Part shown: piece by piece, positions 46,501-57,729 of the stretch
Position numbering within the stretch: position 1 is the first letter of the stretch
Layout: each line of letters opens with the position of its first letter
Assembly: GCA_039583875.1 (NCBI GenBank)
Contig: CM077158.1
Span: 240,607,447-240,671,446 of the forward strand
Direction of reading: 5' to 3'
Source of the DNA: Platanthera guangdongensis
Lineage: Eukaryota > Streptophyta > Magnoliopsida > Asparagales > Orchidaceae
DNA: 64,000 nt
Program-made: the position numbers and the translations under genes
Notes under the pieces: model-generated
Database searches by the model: none
The model's input: the letters and a program-made list of their open reading frames with translations, nothing else
Told to the model about the DNA's origin: nothing

Positions 46501-46740
46501 TTCAGATGTCGGTGATGAAGTAAGAGTAAGTCCTTTATGCATATTCTACCCCCTACAGCGTTCTCTACTAGTGTTGAAATATCTGAGTCCATATTCTCCT
46601 TATCTAGGTACTACAAGTCATTATCTCATGTGTCAGCCTCAAGTCTCCTGTCAGTCTCCTTTTCCTGAAAGATCATATTTGGGATATCAAACAAGACGAC
46701 ACATTTTAATTGAGATATAATTGCACTAATGGATAAGAGA
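43570..46740 (-). pseudogene. Family-2 copia pol, copy A
   Basis: On the minus strand, domains appear as the protease end (VVLFDIPNMIFQEKETD), GAG-pre-integrase (HHRHLNHPSFSVLEQMYP, then a C-x2-C site), a fragmented integrase core, the integrase C-terminal part (EYIFVRYSATQKGYVWW) with a Ser/Pro-rich linker (45865-45098), RT with intact YVDD at 44544-44555, and RNase H (RKSKKQTVVARSTAEAEYMI; DRTKHIVIDRFFIKVK) to 43577. Many stops and shifts occur. No gag is found upstream. Confidence 0.88.
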
Positions 46741-47284
46741 TTCACAGAAAGAAAGAAGCATACGCCCTCTACCGCTCAGCGAGCTGTCGCAATCATGCGT
46801 ATGTGGCAACTTCTTCTGTGCGCGCAACAACTCCCACAATCGGCGCGAGGAAATTCGGGCAGACTATGCGAGAAGCCCCCGAACTCACCACACTGTACTT
46901 CTTCCTCATAGACACATGCGGGAAGTGTTTTGTCGCGCGCTCCTCTGACTCCCGCGATCGACGCGCAGAACTCCCTCTGCGCACACGAGAATCCCCCGGA
47001 GTACCCCTACTGTGCTTCTTCCCTTTGCGCGCTCCTGTAGTCCTGCGCGCATATCCTTCTCCCTTCTCCTGTGCGTGACGATCCAAAAGCAACTCTAATC
47101 CTTCTCCTACGCGCGCCGCCTCTGCGAGATTGTCGCGGTCAGCAAACCAGATTCCGCCGCAAACGCCTCTTCCAGCGCGTTCCTTCTCCCGATGTTGTGC
47201 AGCACGATGTTCCTTTCCCCACACTACCAATAAAGGAAAGGAGGGGAAAACACTGCAAGCTGAAATTGTGGGATTTATGGGGAC
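46741..47284 (-). other. Leader (5' untranslated part) of family-2 copy A
   Basis: GCGC-rich, gene-poor text matches the character of the leader behind the primer-binding site of copy B (54810-55810): repeated GCGCGC and GGAAGAAG words. Long open frames on both strands here come from the base bias. In copy A it joins directly to the protease end, so gag was deleted. Confidence 0.6.
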
Positions 47285-49475
47285 TGTAAAATTTTGTGAA
47301 GCGGGAAGGTCGCAGGAACACTCAACCAACGTGGTCAAATAAACCAGTAGCAGATAGAAAAACAAGAGTTGAACTTCCGTGTAATCATGCAAGTTGAAAC
47401 TCGTGTCTCTCTCATAAAAGAGACTCATATCAAAGGTGAACTTCACGTATTTCAAGATACTCTTGCCGCCGCCAAATGAGGCTTTTGCGGCTCCTGCATA
47501 TACCGACGTATTCGGCCCACAGCATAAGCAATATCTGACCTCATAATAGTCAGGTATATCAGGCTCTCAACCAGAGCCCGGAAAACTAAAGGATCTGAAA
47601 GAACCCCTCCCTCATCACGTCGAAGTTTCAGACCGACTTCCAGTGGAGTAGAGCTGCTCTTTCCCTCTCGCATGCCAAATCGCTTCACGATCCGCTCTGC
47701 ATACCCTTTCTGGGAAACTAGCATACCGCTCGTTTTCCTCTCTACTTCAAGACCAAGGAAATGGTGGAGCTTCCCAAGATCTTTCATCTCGAACCGGATA
47801 TCTAGCACTACCTTGAGCCTAGCTGCCTCCTCTTCTGAGTTCCCCATGATGATCATATTGTCAACGTTCAACAACACCAAGACCTGATGCTCCCCCCCCC
47901 CCTCTTCTTTACGAACAGGCTTGAATCAGAAGCAAAATATCCGCGGAACTGTAGGTATTCTACTATATTCATTTACAATGCCCGAGGCGCCTGTTTCAAA
48001 CCATAGAGGGTTTTCTTGAGTTTGCAGACGTGTCCTGGATAATCTTCATATACATAACCAGGTGGCTGAACCATGAAGATATCCTTGTCTATCTCCCTGT
48101 AAAGAAATGTATTCTTTACGTCGAGCTGTCAAATCTTCCAGGCTTGGCAAGCCGCCAAGACAATTACCACCTGAACTGAAGTCTTCATAGCCATAGTACT
48201 GAACGTCTCCTCGTAATCTTCTCTGTACTGCTAAGAGAATCCCCGAGCTACAAGGGAGCCTTGTACCGCTCGATACTGTCGTCAGCCTTCTTATTGAGCT
48301 TATATAGCCACTTGTAGGTAACATGAGTTATGTCATCGACTTTGGACACATAATCTCAAGTCTCATTTTTCCTGAGGGAGGCAATCTCCTCATCCATGAC
48401 ATCTTCCAACTCCTTAATCCCAGTGGCATTTTCATAGCATGACGGCTCTCACTTGTCCAGAGGGCCTGCAAAGAAACATGATACAAAACTCACCATGTTT
48501 CTGTCTCTGTACCGAGCTAGTGGAATAATGGTCCTCTTCGACCTCCGCAAGACCTGACCATGATCCACTACACCAGTTGATTCTTCTGCATCAGCTCTTC
48601 TCCCGGACACACTAGGAGCATCGCTCCCCCTACTTACAGAACCAGAAGCATCTGCCTCTGAGCTAGATGTAACCGGAGCTCCTTGAGATACAGACAACTC
48701 CACCAGAAGATCACAAACAACTTCCTCTTGCCTTCCGTCCACCCTGCTCTCTTGTAGTTCCATAGAGAAACTACCCTAGTATGACATCAGCTTATCAAAT
48801 ATCACATCTCTTGAGACAACAAACTTCTTTATCTTAGGTTCATGCACTTCCAGCCCTTCTTCCGCTCGTCGTAGCCAATGAAAACAAGCTTTCTTGTTTT
48901 CGCATCCAGCTTCGTCCTGAAAGCATCTGGGATGTGCACGTAGCAAGTGGATCCAAATACCAGCAGGTGTGCCACGTTAGGATTCTCCTTGAACATGAGC
49001 TCGTGCGGAGACTTCATGTTGTTAGGACTCGAGGGCATTCTGTTGATGACATAAGCTCTGCAGGTCATTCCCTCTGCCCAAAAGGCCCTGGGAATTCCTT
49101 TGGAGTGAAACCAGCACTTGCAGGTCTCCGCCAGATGGCGTATCTTCCTCTTTGCAATACTGTTTTGTTATGAAGTGTGCGCATAAGTAAGCTTTCTACA
49201 GATTTCATGTTTTCTACAGAAGTTGAAGAACTCATTTGAAGTGAACTCCCCTCAATTATCTGTTCTCAACCTCTTTATCCGCAGATTCAGCCGATCTTCC
49301 ACAAGTTCCTTGAACTCCACAAACTTCTAGAAAATCTCCGACTTATCATTCACGAAATATACTCAAGTATATCTGGTCAAATCATCAACCAAGACCAGCA
49401 TGTATCTGCTGCCTCCAAGGACTGGGGGTGACGGTCGGTCTCATTAGATCACCGTGGATGCACTCCAGCGGTGCT
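47285..49475 (-). mobile_element. Truncated family-1 copia relic nested in family-2 copy A
   Basis: The minus strand runs from integrase (PLECIHGDLM at about 49460; RAYVINRMPSSPNNMKSP; KLVFIGYDERKKGWKC) through the linker and RT ([38 protein letters not shown]) to the beginning of RNase H (ILKYVKFTFDMSLFYER). At about 47365 RNase H breaks off and about 80 bp of LTR end follow, closing AAATTTTACA at 47285. A deletion thus removed the RNase H end and most of the 3' LTR. The 5' side is cut in integrase next to the SINE. Many stops. Confidence 0.88.
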
Positions 49476-49500
49476 TTTACAGTGTGGATAGGTGATGAGG

Positions 49501-49730
49501 CCTGTTGTTAGAAGGGGTTTGCGGCGCAACGCGGATGGGTGATAAGGGATGTTTGGAAAACCTCTTATCAAGGTCGAGGGTTCGAGGCTTTGCGGCAACA
49601 ACCTGTCATTATGAGAACAGTAATGGAGAGGGTTGGGCCGGCTGGGTTGCAGCCCTCTAAGGGAGTTTAAGAAAGGTAGCCCGGATACCTTGCGAGGTGG
49701 GTTGAACCGCTGCACGCCCTTCTAACAGGG
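49501..49730 (+). mobile_element. tRNA-derived SINE-like element
   Basis: The head has an A-box-like GCGCAACGCGGATGGGTGAT and a B-box GGTCGAGGGTTCGAGGC about 50 bp later. The body ends CCCTTCTAACA. The same head and end style (GGGTGATAAGG, TTATCAA-GGTC, GGTTCGA, CAACAACC, CTCTAACA) is found in the cluster at 60139-60720. Its left end shows TGTTGTTAGAAGG, which partly mirrors its right end. No clear target duplication. Confidence 0.6.
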
Positions 49731-49765
49731 ACCAATTATTTTTTCCTCAAATCTGGCTCTGATAC

Positions 49766-49933
49766 AGAACAAAATTTTACTATTCACTCACTTACAAATC
49801 AATACATTTCTCTCATATATATACACACACAAGGGAGATCCAAAAACAGAATCTGAGATGTGGGAGTAATCCCAAAAGGAGGAGGCCGCTAACTGCATAC
49901 TAATTTATACTATTTACATACCAAATTCCAACA
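49766..49933 (-). repeat. Family-2 copy A 5' LTR with primer-binding site
   Basis: TGTTGGAATTTGG to TTTTGTTCT on the element strand, followed by the primer-binding site TGTATCAGAGCCAGAT (complement of 49751-49766). It is flanked on the outside by GTTAT. Confidence 0.88.
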
Positions 49934-49938
49934 GTTAT

Positions 49939-50100
49939 CAACCTCTATTGTTTGATTTTGAGTAATCTTAAATAATAATTGTGTAGATAACATTTTTTGT
50001 GTTATTTTGATGACATCAAACAACACACTATATTTGATTAGTAATATTACTGTCTAGAAAACATTATTGTCAACAAATCATTACTATCTAGAAAAGAGCA
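49939..50100. other. Possible MITE split by family-2 copy B (left part)
   Basis: AT-rich text with CTAGAAAACATTATTGTC words continues across the copia at 56022-56095 (AAACATTACAATGTAGAAAAG, ACCAAACAATCCC). ATTGTTTGAT at 49950 and its reverse-type partner ATTGTACCAAACAAT at 56074 could be terminal inverted repeats. Weak support. Confidence 0.35.
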
Positions 50101-50309
50101 AGTAGAAAATTGGAGAAAGAATAAGCTTCTATTATTCTCACAATTGTCTTTACATTAATACATATCTCCCTTATATACACATAAGAGGGAGACCCAAAAT
50201 TACAAACTGAGATGTGGGACTAATCCCAAAAGGAGGAGATATGTTATTGGCACACCAATCTGTGCTATTGGCACACCAATCTGTGCTATTTGCACACCAA
50301 ATACCAACA
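50101..50309 (-). repeat. Family-2 copy B 3' LTR with internal 20-bp duplication
   Basis: It matches the partner LTR except that the word CACACCAATCTGTGCTATTGG is present twice in tandem (about 50255-50295). The polypurine tract CCTTAAGGGGGAG abuts on the element strand. Confidence 0.9.
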
Positions 50310-53300
50310 CTCCCCCTTAAGGTGGGCAAAAAATATTCACTAAGCTCATTTTGTCACTTAATCTACATAAGTCTAGTGAGCTAAGTCTTTTGGTTAGACA
50401 GTCAGTCACTTGCTCTTTTATAGCAACATGTCCCAGCTTTAGTGTTCCACCGTCCAACTTTTCTTTGATAAAGAATCTATTGATCTTTATATTCCTGGTT
50501 CTATCATGTTAGACAAGATTATTTGCAATGCTAATGACTGACTTGCTATCACATCATAGTGTCATCTGTCCTCCTTGATCCATATTGAGTTCAATCAGCA
50601 AGGCTTTCAGTCATAACATCTCCCCTACGCTTAAGGTCATGACCTTGAACTCTGCATCGGTTGTAGATCTCGCAACTACAATCTGCTTCTTGCTTTTCCA
50701 GGAGGCAAGGTTGTCTTCTACAAACATACAATATCCCGACATTGACCTTTTGTCATCTTCATAGCTAGCCCAGTCGGAGTCGTAATATCCCTCAATGTTT
50801 AGATGTACATTCTTCTCGAAGATCAGTCCCTTCCCAGGTGCGCTCTTCAGGTATCAAAGAATATAATATACGACATCCAAGTGACTCTCCCTAGGGTCAT
50901 GCATATAACGAGCTACCACGCTCATGGAGAACGGTATATCGGGGCGGGTGTGACCCAAATAAATTAGCCGGCCTACCAACCTCTGGTATCTTTTTTTATC
51001 AATTGACTATCTTGCCTCTACCTCAAGCTTGGTATACTGATCAATAGGAGAGACGGCGGGCCTACAACCCATCATACATGTCTCTTTGAGTAGGTCCAAT
51101 ACATATTTCATTTGGGATAGGCAATTCCTTGTGCGCCGCAGGCTACCTCAATCCCAAGGAACTATCGTAGCTGACCCAAGTCCTTCACTTCGAATTCCTT
51201 GCCCAATCTTTTTTTAAGCTGAGCAATTTCATTCTCATCATCTCCTGTGAAGGTGTCATCCAAGGTCTCATCATCCCATTTCGCTGTGTATTTGAGCAAT
51301 CTTTGGATGAGAATGAAATTGCTCACGAATACTGTGATATGAGTTTCATGCCTCCTAAAGAAATGGGTGTGATCGGCATTGGCTTGTTGATATCCAATGG
51401 CCGTCTTGGATCTACTGAACCTGTCAAACCACGCTTGAGTGGACTGCTTTAGCCCATACAGAAACTTCTTGAGTTTACACACTTTCCCTGTTGTTTGTTT
51501 CGCACCAAAGCCTGGTGGAACTTCCATGTACACCTCTTCCAACATATCTCCATGAAGAAAGTCACTCTTCACGTCAAGCTCGTGTAGATTCCATCCCATT
51601 TGTCGTCAAGGATATCAGTGTCCGCACTGTGCTCATTTTTGTGACGGGTGCAAAGGTCTCGTCGTAGTCAATGTCATAAGTTTGAATGTACCCCTTTGCT
51701 ACCAGTCGGGCCTTGCAGCGCTCGATCTGTCCTTCTGGGTTTTATTTCACAATGAAAACTCATTTGCACCAAACTGCTCTTTTGCCCGGTGCAGTATCGA
51801 CACAAGATCTCAGGTTTAGTTCTTCTTCAAGGCTCCAAGTTCTTCTAACATTGCAGTTTTCCATTGAGGATCCTCCTTAGCCACCTGCTGATACTTAGGA
51901 ATAGAGACTATGTCCAAAGATGCAATGAACCCCCTATGTATAGGTGAGATATGAGAATAAGAGACAAATTTAGCAATATCACGAGGAAATCCATATCGAT
52001 AAGTGAGACTCCTGCATTCTTGTGAGTACTCCTCCTTACCGGTATGGGAATAGAAATAGTGGGATGAGGGATTATATCACTTGTGGGTTCAGATGTTGAG
52101 GTGGATTGAACAGGGATTGAGGTTGATGGAATCGGTGTCGCAGGAGACGAAGTAGGCAGTGACAAGGAACTTAGCACGGGTGGCTCTGTGGGCCTTGTAG
52201 TCTCACTCTGCTCTCTTCTTCTTGTATATACTCTCATCTCCCCCTGGGTTCGAGGTCCACTTTCCCCGGATGCATTCTGCTCATGTACTGGTGTCACATT
52301 TGGCTCTATGTTTCGCAATACGGAATAAGGGATACTTATTATTTGCTTCTCACTACTATTGTTATCCCAGTCTTCTTGCCTCGTACTATTTGTGATTAGT
52401 GAGTCCTCAAATGGCGAGTTCACTGGAGAGGAATAATATGGCTCATGCTCGCGGAATGTGGCATTCATACAAACAAACAATCTCCTCTCTAGTGGTTTCC
52501 AACATACATATCCCTTTTGAGTAGCTGAATACCCAACAAAAATAGACTTCAGAGTCCTTGGATTCAACTTTCCCACATTCAGTCTGTTGTATTGTACAAA
52601 ACATACGCATCCAAAGATTTTAAGGGGAAGAGTATCACCATTTTTTCCTTGCAACATCTCAACCGGAGATTTTCAGTTCAAGACTCGTGAGGACATCTGA
52701 TTGATCAAATACGCTGTTGTCAGAACAGCTTGTCCCCACAAATGCTTCAGCACATTCATTAAAATCATCATACTCTGGGTTACTTCAAGAAGGTGTCGGT
52801 TCTTTTGTTCAGCTACTCCATTCTGCTATGGTGTGTACGGGCAAGTGGTTTGGTGTTGGATCTCATGAGAGGACAAGTACTCCTCAAATGCCCTGTTGGT
52901 GTACTCTCTCTCATTGTCCGACCTTAACACCATTATCACTGTGTCGTATTGCATTTGAACCCATTTATGGAAGTCCTTGAAGCAGGCAAAGATATTTGTT
53001 TTGTTTTTCATTAGGTATAGTCAAGTCATTCGTGAAAAACAATCAATAAAAGACACAAAATATCGAAATCCATTCACAGTAGGTGTGATACATGGTCATC
53101 AGACATCAGAATGAACTAGATCAAATAAATTAAAACTTCTTCTACCGGAACTTGAGTAGGAGTTTCTGGTATGCATTCCCAGTTCACACGCATCGCATAC
53201 AAGTCTTTCTTGATTGACCTTTTTAAACAAAAGTGGATACATTTAACTCAAAATCGAAAATGATGGATGACCCAGACGCCTATGATGAAGTATGAGTCCA

Positions 53301-53816
53301 TGCTCCTTCCAACTCCTGCAGTATTCTCTATTAGTATGGAAAGGGCCGAGTCCAAGCTCTCCCTATCCAGGTACCACAAGCTCTTACGCCACATGTCAGT
53401 CCCAAGTTTTCTGTCAGTCTCCTTCTCTTGGAAGATCACCTTTGTAATATCAAACAAGACAACACACTTTAGCTGAGATATAATGACACTAATAGAAAAC
53501 AGATTTACGGGAAATGAAGGGGCATGCAAAACATTAGACATAGTCAAAGTGTCGGTACACTATACGGTACCCCTATTAACCACAGGTTGAGTCGTTCCAT
53601 CGACAGTTTGAATGTGTTCTGGGACTATTATGGGGTATATGAAAGAAATTCGCCAACACTCCCAGTAATATGTCGAGAGGCGCCTAAATCGACTATCCAC
53701 TCTAGTGATCTAGTGATGGACATGAATGCAAGGGCATGTGTATACACAAGTACCTGTGTCTGATTGAGCAAAAGAGGCAATGTTACCCCTAGGCGTAGTT
53801 GTAGTGGGTGTGTCAT
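50310..53816 (-). pseudogene. Family-2 copia pol, copy B
   Basis: Protease has IVDLGASRHITGS (53763-53725), where DSG is expected. GAG-pre-integrase follows (53547-53150), then an integrase core with IMVLRSDNEREYTNRAF and HQTTCPYTP. Further on come FGCVCFVQYNRL and FVGYSATQKGYVCW, a long linker, and RT with [18 protein letters not shown] and LYGLKQSTQAWFDRF. In the RT the YVDD region is replaced (51240-51324), after which TGDDENEIAQLKKRLGKEFE resumes. RNase H (50870-50310) is badly broken. Same family as copy A. Confidence 0.88.
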
Positions 53817-53839
53817 CCATCACACCTTTTTGCTTCCTT

Positions 53840-54800
53840 TGCATCAACTGGTAGTATGCATCCAAAATCTCTTGCTCCTTGGGTGACCTATATCTGCAAT
53901 GCATTCTTCAGCCCCTTCCTTGTCCATCATGAGATTTGTCCAATAGCTTCCTCGTCCACCACCACTATGAGCTCCACGACAGCGCCCCCGACCTCCAAAC
54001 TTTCCCCGTCCACCTACATCCCGCTCTTTTGGTGGCTTGGCGCAAGTTAGCCGGAGATGACCTATTTCACCACAATTATAACATTGTTGTGTCTCGCTCT
54101 TGTATCCCTCGTACCCTTGATTGGTGGCCACTAGAGCCGATTTCCCTCCCGGAAGAGTGGTGCCACCAGACTGGAGCCTAATCATGCTCTCCTCGTGCAT
54201 CATGGTTGAGATCGTCTCATACAGGGAAGGAATCTTCGGCTGAGTGAGCAACATCGCACATCTTTGCTCAAATGTCGGGTTTAACCCCTCATAAAGTGCA
54301 TAGTCCTCCGCTGAGCATCTCTCTCCCCTTTCGTTCATTCGGGGTCTTTACAGCATGCGGCTGGTGATAAATAATCATAGTCTGACCATAGTCTCTCCAG
54401 ATCTGTGGCATACTCCTGAATCAAGCGATCCCCCTGGGTCACATTCTCAATCTCTCGTTCGACCTGAAACGCACGCATGTTGTTGTTGACTCCCGCATAG
54501 AGCCTCTGCAGCTTCCCTCAAACCTCGCTTACAGTCTCTATGTCATCCACCGTGATAGCGATAAAAGTGACCATTGATTTTAGGAGTCATGTGTGCAACA
54601 GGTTGTGTATAGTCTGCCATTCATTGTACCCATCAGAGTCCTTCTTTGGCTCCTTTATTTTGCCCGTCAGATTGCCCTCCAAGTTCCTTCCAGAGAGTGC
54701 CTTTTTCACCTTATGTGACCAACTTAAGTACGTAGCTGGTCCGTCGATCTTTAGCTCAACAGGCGGAAGGTCCAGCTTTACCAGAGACGGCAATGACTAA
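53840..54800 (-). pseudogene. Family-2 copia gag
   Basis: The frame MPSLVKLDLPPVELKIDGPA starts at 54793, with YLSWSHKVKKALSGRNL next. Stops near 54587 and 54340 interrupt it. The last frame carries QRCAMLLTQPKIPSLYETIS, the zinc knuckle CYNCGEIGHLRLTC and a Gly/Arg-rich tail (GGRGKFGGRGRCRGAHSGGG). The Cys and His ligands are intact. Confidence 0.88.
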
Positions 54801-54809
54801 GCTAATCCC

Positions 54810-55810
54810 TCGCCTTTGACATCTGCAGAAATTCAAAGAATACTTTTAGATCCGCCCCCTCCATCTTAGACACCAATTTATCCATGAGCACATTATCACA
54901 ATCTTGATTGATTTGTGAGTCACGGCTTGATTCGCGAATCGTACACCGCTAGTTTCAACAAAAGCCCTAAACAAACCGACTTGAGTGGGCCGCACCCTCT
55001 TTAAACAAAAAACGATTTTTGTTTTCCCGGCGAGAACACCTCAAGCTCCACGTCGTAGTGTCGCGCTTGCCAAATGCCACACCACCGAAATTGGGACTGT
55101 GCTCCTGACCCCACTGTGTTCGCGAGTGGTTTTCTTTCTCGGGGACGATCTCCAGACCGAAAGGGGAAGTCGCCTTCCTTCAGCCCTCGAGGTTTTGGAT
55201 GCACCGGTGCATCTCCTGCGCCCTCTTATTGTGCACGCAGGAAGGAGAAGCCGCTTCTAGTTGTCACACTCCTCAACAACGTTGTATGCCGCACAGAACT
55301 AATTCTGTTGTGCTCCGCATACGCGTACTCCTTCTGTTGTGCTCCGCATCGGCTGCGTGCACAATTCCTGCGCAATTACTTCGGCCTCGCCTGTAGTTTC
55401 TTTTGTCGTGTTTCGCCTCGTCCTCGTGCGTAATTCCTGCGCAAAGTTCCTGCCGCCGCGCTCCGTTGCGCCTGTGTCGTGCGTGCTTTCCTCCGCACCT
55501 GTGTCGCACTGCGCGACAGAAGTAATTCCGCACAGAGTCGCGTGTCTTTCTCCAGCACAGAACTAATTTTGCGCGTGATTTCTCTGTGTGCCCGCTCCTT
55601 GTGCATTGTTTCCCTTCCCCGCGCACTGTTTCTCTTCCCCGCTCACGCCACAATTAGCGCACAACAAGGGAATGTGATAAACCAGGCCGGACTCAGCTGC
55701 GCAAATGCGCAATGCTCCTGCTGTCGAAGCCAGGAAAGGTAAAAAAGGAAACTAGCCCTCTCCGGCAGACGATCTGTCCGGAAAAAAAAACTTGTAATCT
55801 CGCTTTGGAA
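54810..55810 (-). other. Leader of family-2 copy B
   Basis: A 1-kb GCGC-rich untranslated stretch lies between primer-binding site and gag. GCGCA/TGCGC words are frequent, and open frames on both strands are a by-product of the base bias. Confidence 0.65.
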
Positions 55811-56016
55811 GCTAACTCTGATACCAAGCAGAAATTAAGAGAAAGAATAAGCTTCTATTATTGTCACAATTGTCTTTACATCAATGCATATCTCCCATAT
55901 ATATACACAAAAGAGGGAGACCCAAAATTACAAACTGAGATGTGGGACTAATCCCAAAAGGAGGAGATATGCTATTGGCACAGCAATCTGTGCTAGTTGC
56001 ACACCAAATACCAACA
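55811..56016 (-). repeat. Family-2 copy B 5' LTR and primer-binding site
   Basis: The LTR (55827-56016) reads TGTTGGTATTTGGTG to TTTCTGCT on the element strand. TGGTATCAGAGTTAGC (complement of 55811-55826) follows without a gap. The LTR therefore ends CT rather than CA. Confidence 0.88.
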
Positions 56017-56129
56017 GAGTATTATCTAAAAAAACATTACAATGTAGAAAAGATCGTTTGTCTACAAAACATTGTACCAAACAATCCCTTAACAAATGTA
56101 AAATTTAGACCTCAGTTTGAAGATATTAC

Positions 56130-56258
56130 CCGGTTTCTGGGGAGAATAGTCGATAAAACTTGGTGGTTTATGTGGTCTGCACGCTGCTACCAAAATCACT
56201 AGAAAAATGATTAGAGCTCCCAAAGCAATTCCCGTAATCGCAGCTTTTGATATTGTAA
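56130..56258 (-). CDS. ER: ERECTA-like transmembrane exon
   Basis: 129 bp, phase 1 in and 1 out. It encodes VTISKAAITGIALGALIIFL, then VILVAACRPHKPPS and FIDYSPQKP. The hydrophobic run of about 20 residues ends at Cys-Arg, the usual inner-face stop in this family. Confidence 0.93.
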
Positions 56259-56396
56259 CTGCAGACAAAAAAATTAGGAAATTTGAGTTCAAACTGAAAT
56301 CAAGGAATATACAAGCTCCTAGTGCACTCAACAATGACTAAATCTAAGGCCTCGGAAGAAAACCAGAGCTCTTAAGTTAGGGTAAGAAATTCTGAC

Positions 56397-56476
56397 CCTG
56401 CTTAGCTCTTTCTGATGTTGATGGATCACACTGATAACCAAGCCAATAACCACATAAACCAGGGTTGCCCATAAAG
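56397..56476 (-). CDS. ER: ERECTA-like exon: C-terminal ectodomain
   Basis: 80 bp: FMGNPGLCGYWLGYQCDPST and SERAKQ, the paired-Cys cap after the LRRs. It enters in phase 2 with the Ser codon split across the junction (PD-S-FMGN) and leaves in phase 1. Donor GG|GTCAGA. Confidence 0.92.
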
Positions 56477-57283
56477 CTGTATCCACCATGAAAAAGAAGA
56501 TTTCAATAGGAGTCCTGTCAAATAATAACTGACATTCAAATCTGGGTTAAAAACTCAGCTTCATTTTTTTATAGCTCCCAATGTAGTTTAGGACGGCAGC
56601 TTCATTCATTTCATGATTCAGCTTCAGTTTTGGTTTCAATCTTATTATTGCAGATCCCCAAAAATATATTAAAGGGATGAAACAAAGGATTATCTCAACA
56701 GGGCTAAGTAAAACACTTCACAACAACTCCCAAATTAGCTGAATCCTATACAAATTAGTTGATGGAGATCGCCGGCCCACGCATGTGTATTCTCATAGGA
56801 GGGGGGATCCTCTACCCGTTCGGATGATCCGAGTACACGGATGCGTCTGGACGATTGTTCCGAGTCTTTTTCCTACGTTATTTTATTTCTTTTGAGTTGT
56901 ATTTGACATCTGATCGGCTTGGACGATATGAGTCATCTGATTCGGGTGCCCTGTTTCAGTAAGGACTTATTTATGCACTCAGGGGGGGCAGACTAGGAAG
57001 GGAATCGTGGGTTTGATTTCAAAACTGGAAAACCGTTGGTCTTCTCCCTTGATGCGACGCCGAGAGTTCTCCTTGGTGGACTCCAAGGAGTTTTGATTCC
57101 CTCCATATTTCCTTCCCCTCCATCAGCGACTGTCGCCCAGATCTAGATCCCGCGGCCTCGTCCAAGCCTTCGTCGTCCAGATCCTATCAGTCCGCACCCG
57201 CTGATAGCCCTACCTACAACTCCAGTAACCCCAACCGATGCACATCGCGCATGTGCTTGTACCATGACTTATTTGACTCCCCG

Positions 57284-57720
57284 TGTTGGAAGTGAATGCA
57301 ATGGGCACACACAACTTGAAAATACAAAGTAACAGGTTTCTATATATAGATATATCAAAAGTTTACAATGCTACAACACAACTATTACAACTCAACACAA
57401 TACTACACAAGCTCACACACACTAGAGCTCGTCAACAAAAGAGATCACAACTCTTTCATGATTTCCGGAACTGTTGTCCGCAAAGACGTTGTTTGTAAGC
57501 TGCAGTCCACAAGAAGCTAGCTGTCCGCAAAGTTTTTGTTCACAAGAACTGTTTGCAAGTTTGCTGTCCGCCAATAGGAAAACTCGCCTACTGTTCACGC
57601 CTTGCTATATTTTTTGTTTGCAAAAAATTTTCCGCCACCTTTGCATGAAGACATCTCGCCAATAGGAGTCCGTCCCCTTATCCGCTCTCCTGCTCCTTTT
57701 CACACGCGTTTCTACGCTAC
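57284..57720 (-). repeat. Family-3 3' LTR, first part missing
   Basis: Its left 150 bp (TGTTGGAAGTG, ATATATCAAAAGTTTACA, GCTACAACACAACTATTACAA) align with 59411-59557. The portion that would begin the LTR on the element strand is absent because the integrase remnant joins inside it. It has several CTATTGGCGGACAG-like words. Confidence 0.7.
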
Positions 57721-57729
57721 CTTGCCAAG

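Larger units (their letters stand above)
43387..49933 (-). mobile_element. Short-LTR copia (family 2), copy A, with nested insertions
   Basis: The LTRs are 43387-43569 (183 bp) and 49766-49933 (168 bp). GTTAT occurs on both outer sides (43382-43386, 49934-49938), a perfect 5-bp target duplication. The interior has a leader, no gag, and pol from the protease end to RNase H. The stretch 47285-49730 (a family-1 copia relic and a SINE) is foreign and splits the primer-binding site from the leader. Confidence 0.9.
50101..56016 (-). mobile_element. Short-LTR copia (family 2), copy B, full length
   Basis: The LTRs are 50101-50309 (209 bp) and 55827-56016 (190 bp). The flanks GAGCA (50096-50100) and GAGTA (56017-56021) are a 5-bp duplication with one mismatch. 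Primer-binding site, GCGC-rich leader, gag, protease, integrase, RT, RNase H and polypurine tract are in order. It is about 5.9 kb and non-functional (stops, a Ser-to-Leu change in the protease motif, and a destroyed RT centre). Confidence 0.9.
43171..56129 (-). other. 13-kb ERECTA intron filled with nested retrotransposons
   Basis: Between the transmembrane exon and the juxtamembrane exon lie two copies of a short-LTR copia family (43387-49933 and 50101-56016). A family-1 copia relic and a SINE sit inside the first. The second apparently sits inside a small MITE-like sequence. All the coding elements are on the same strand as the gene. Confidence 0.9.

Noticed and set aside
46793..47455. 220-codon minus-strand ORF as a gene
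   Set aside because: It fuses the RNase H start of one element, an LTR end and the leader of another; no single product.
55001..55653. Overlapping ORFs in the GCGC-rich stretch
   Set aside because: This is the untranslated leader of the family-2 copia; open frames on both strands reflect base bias.
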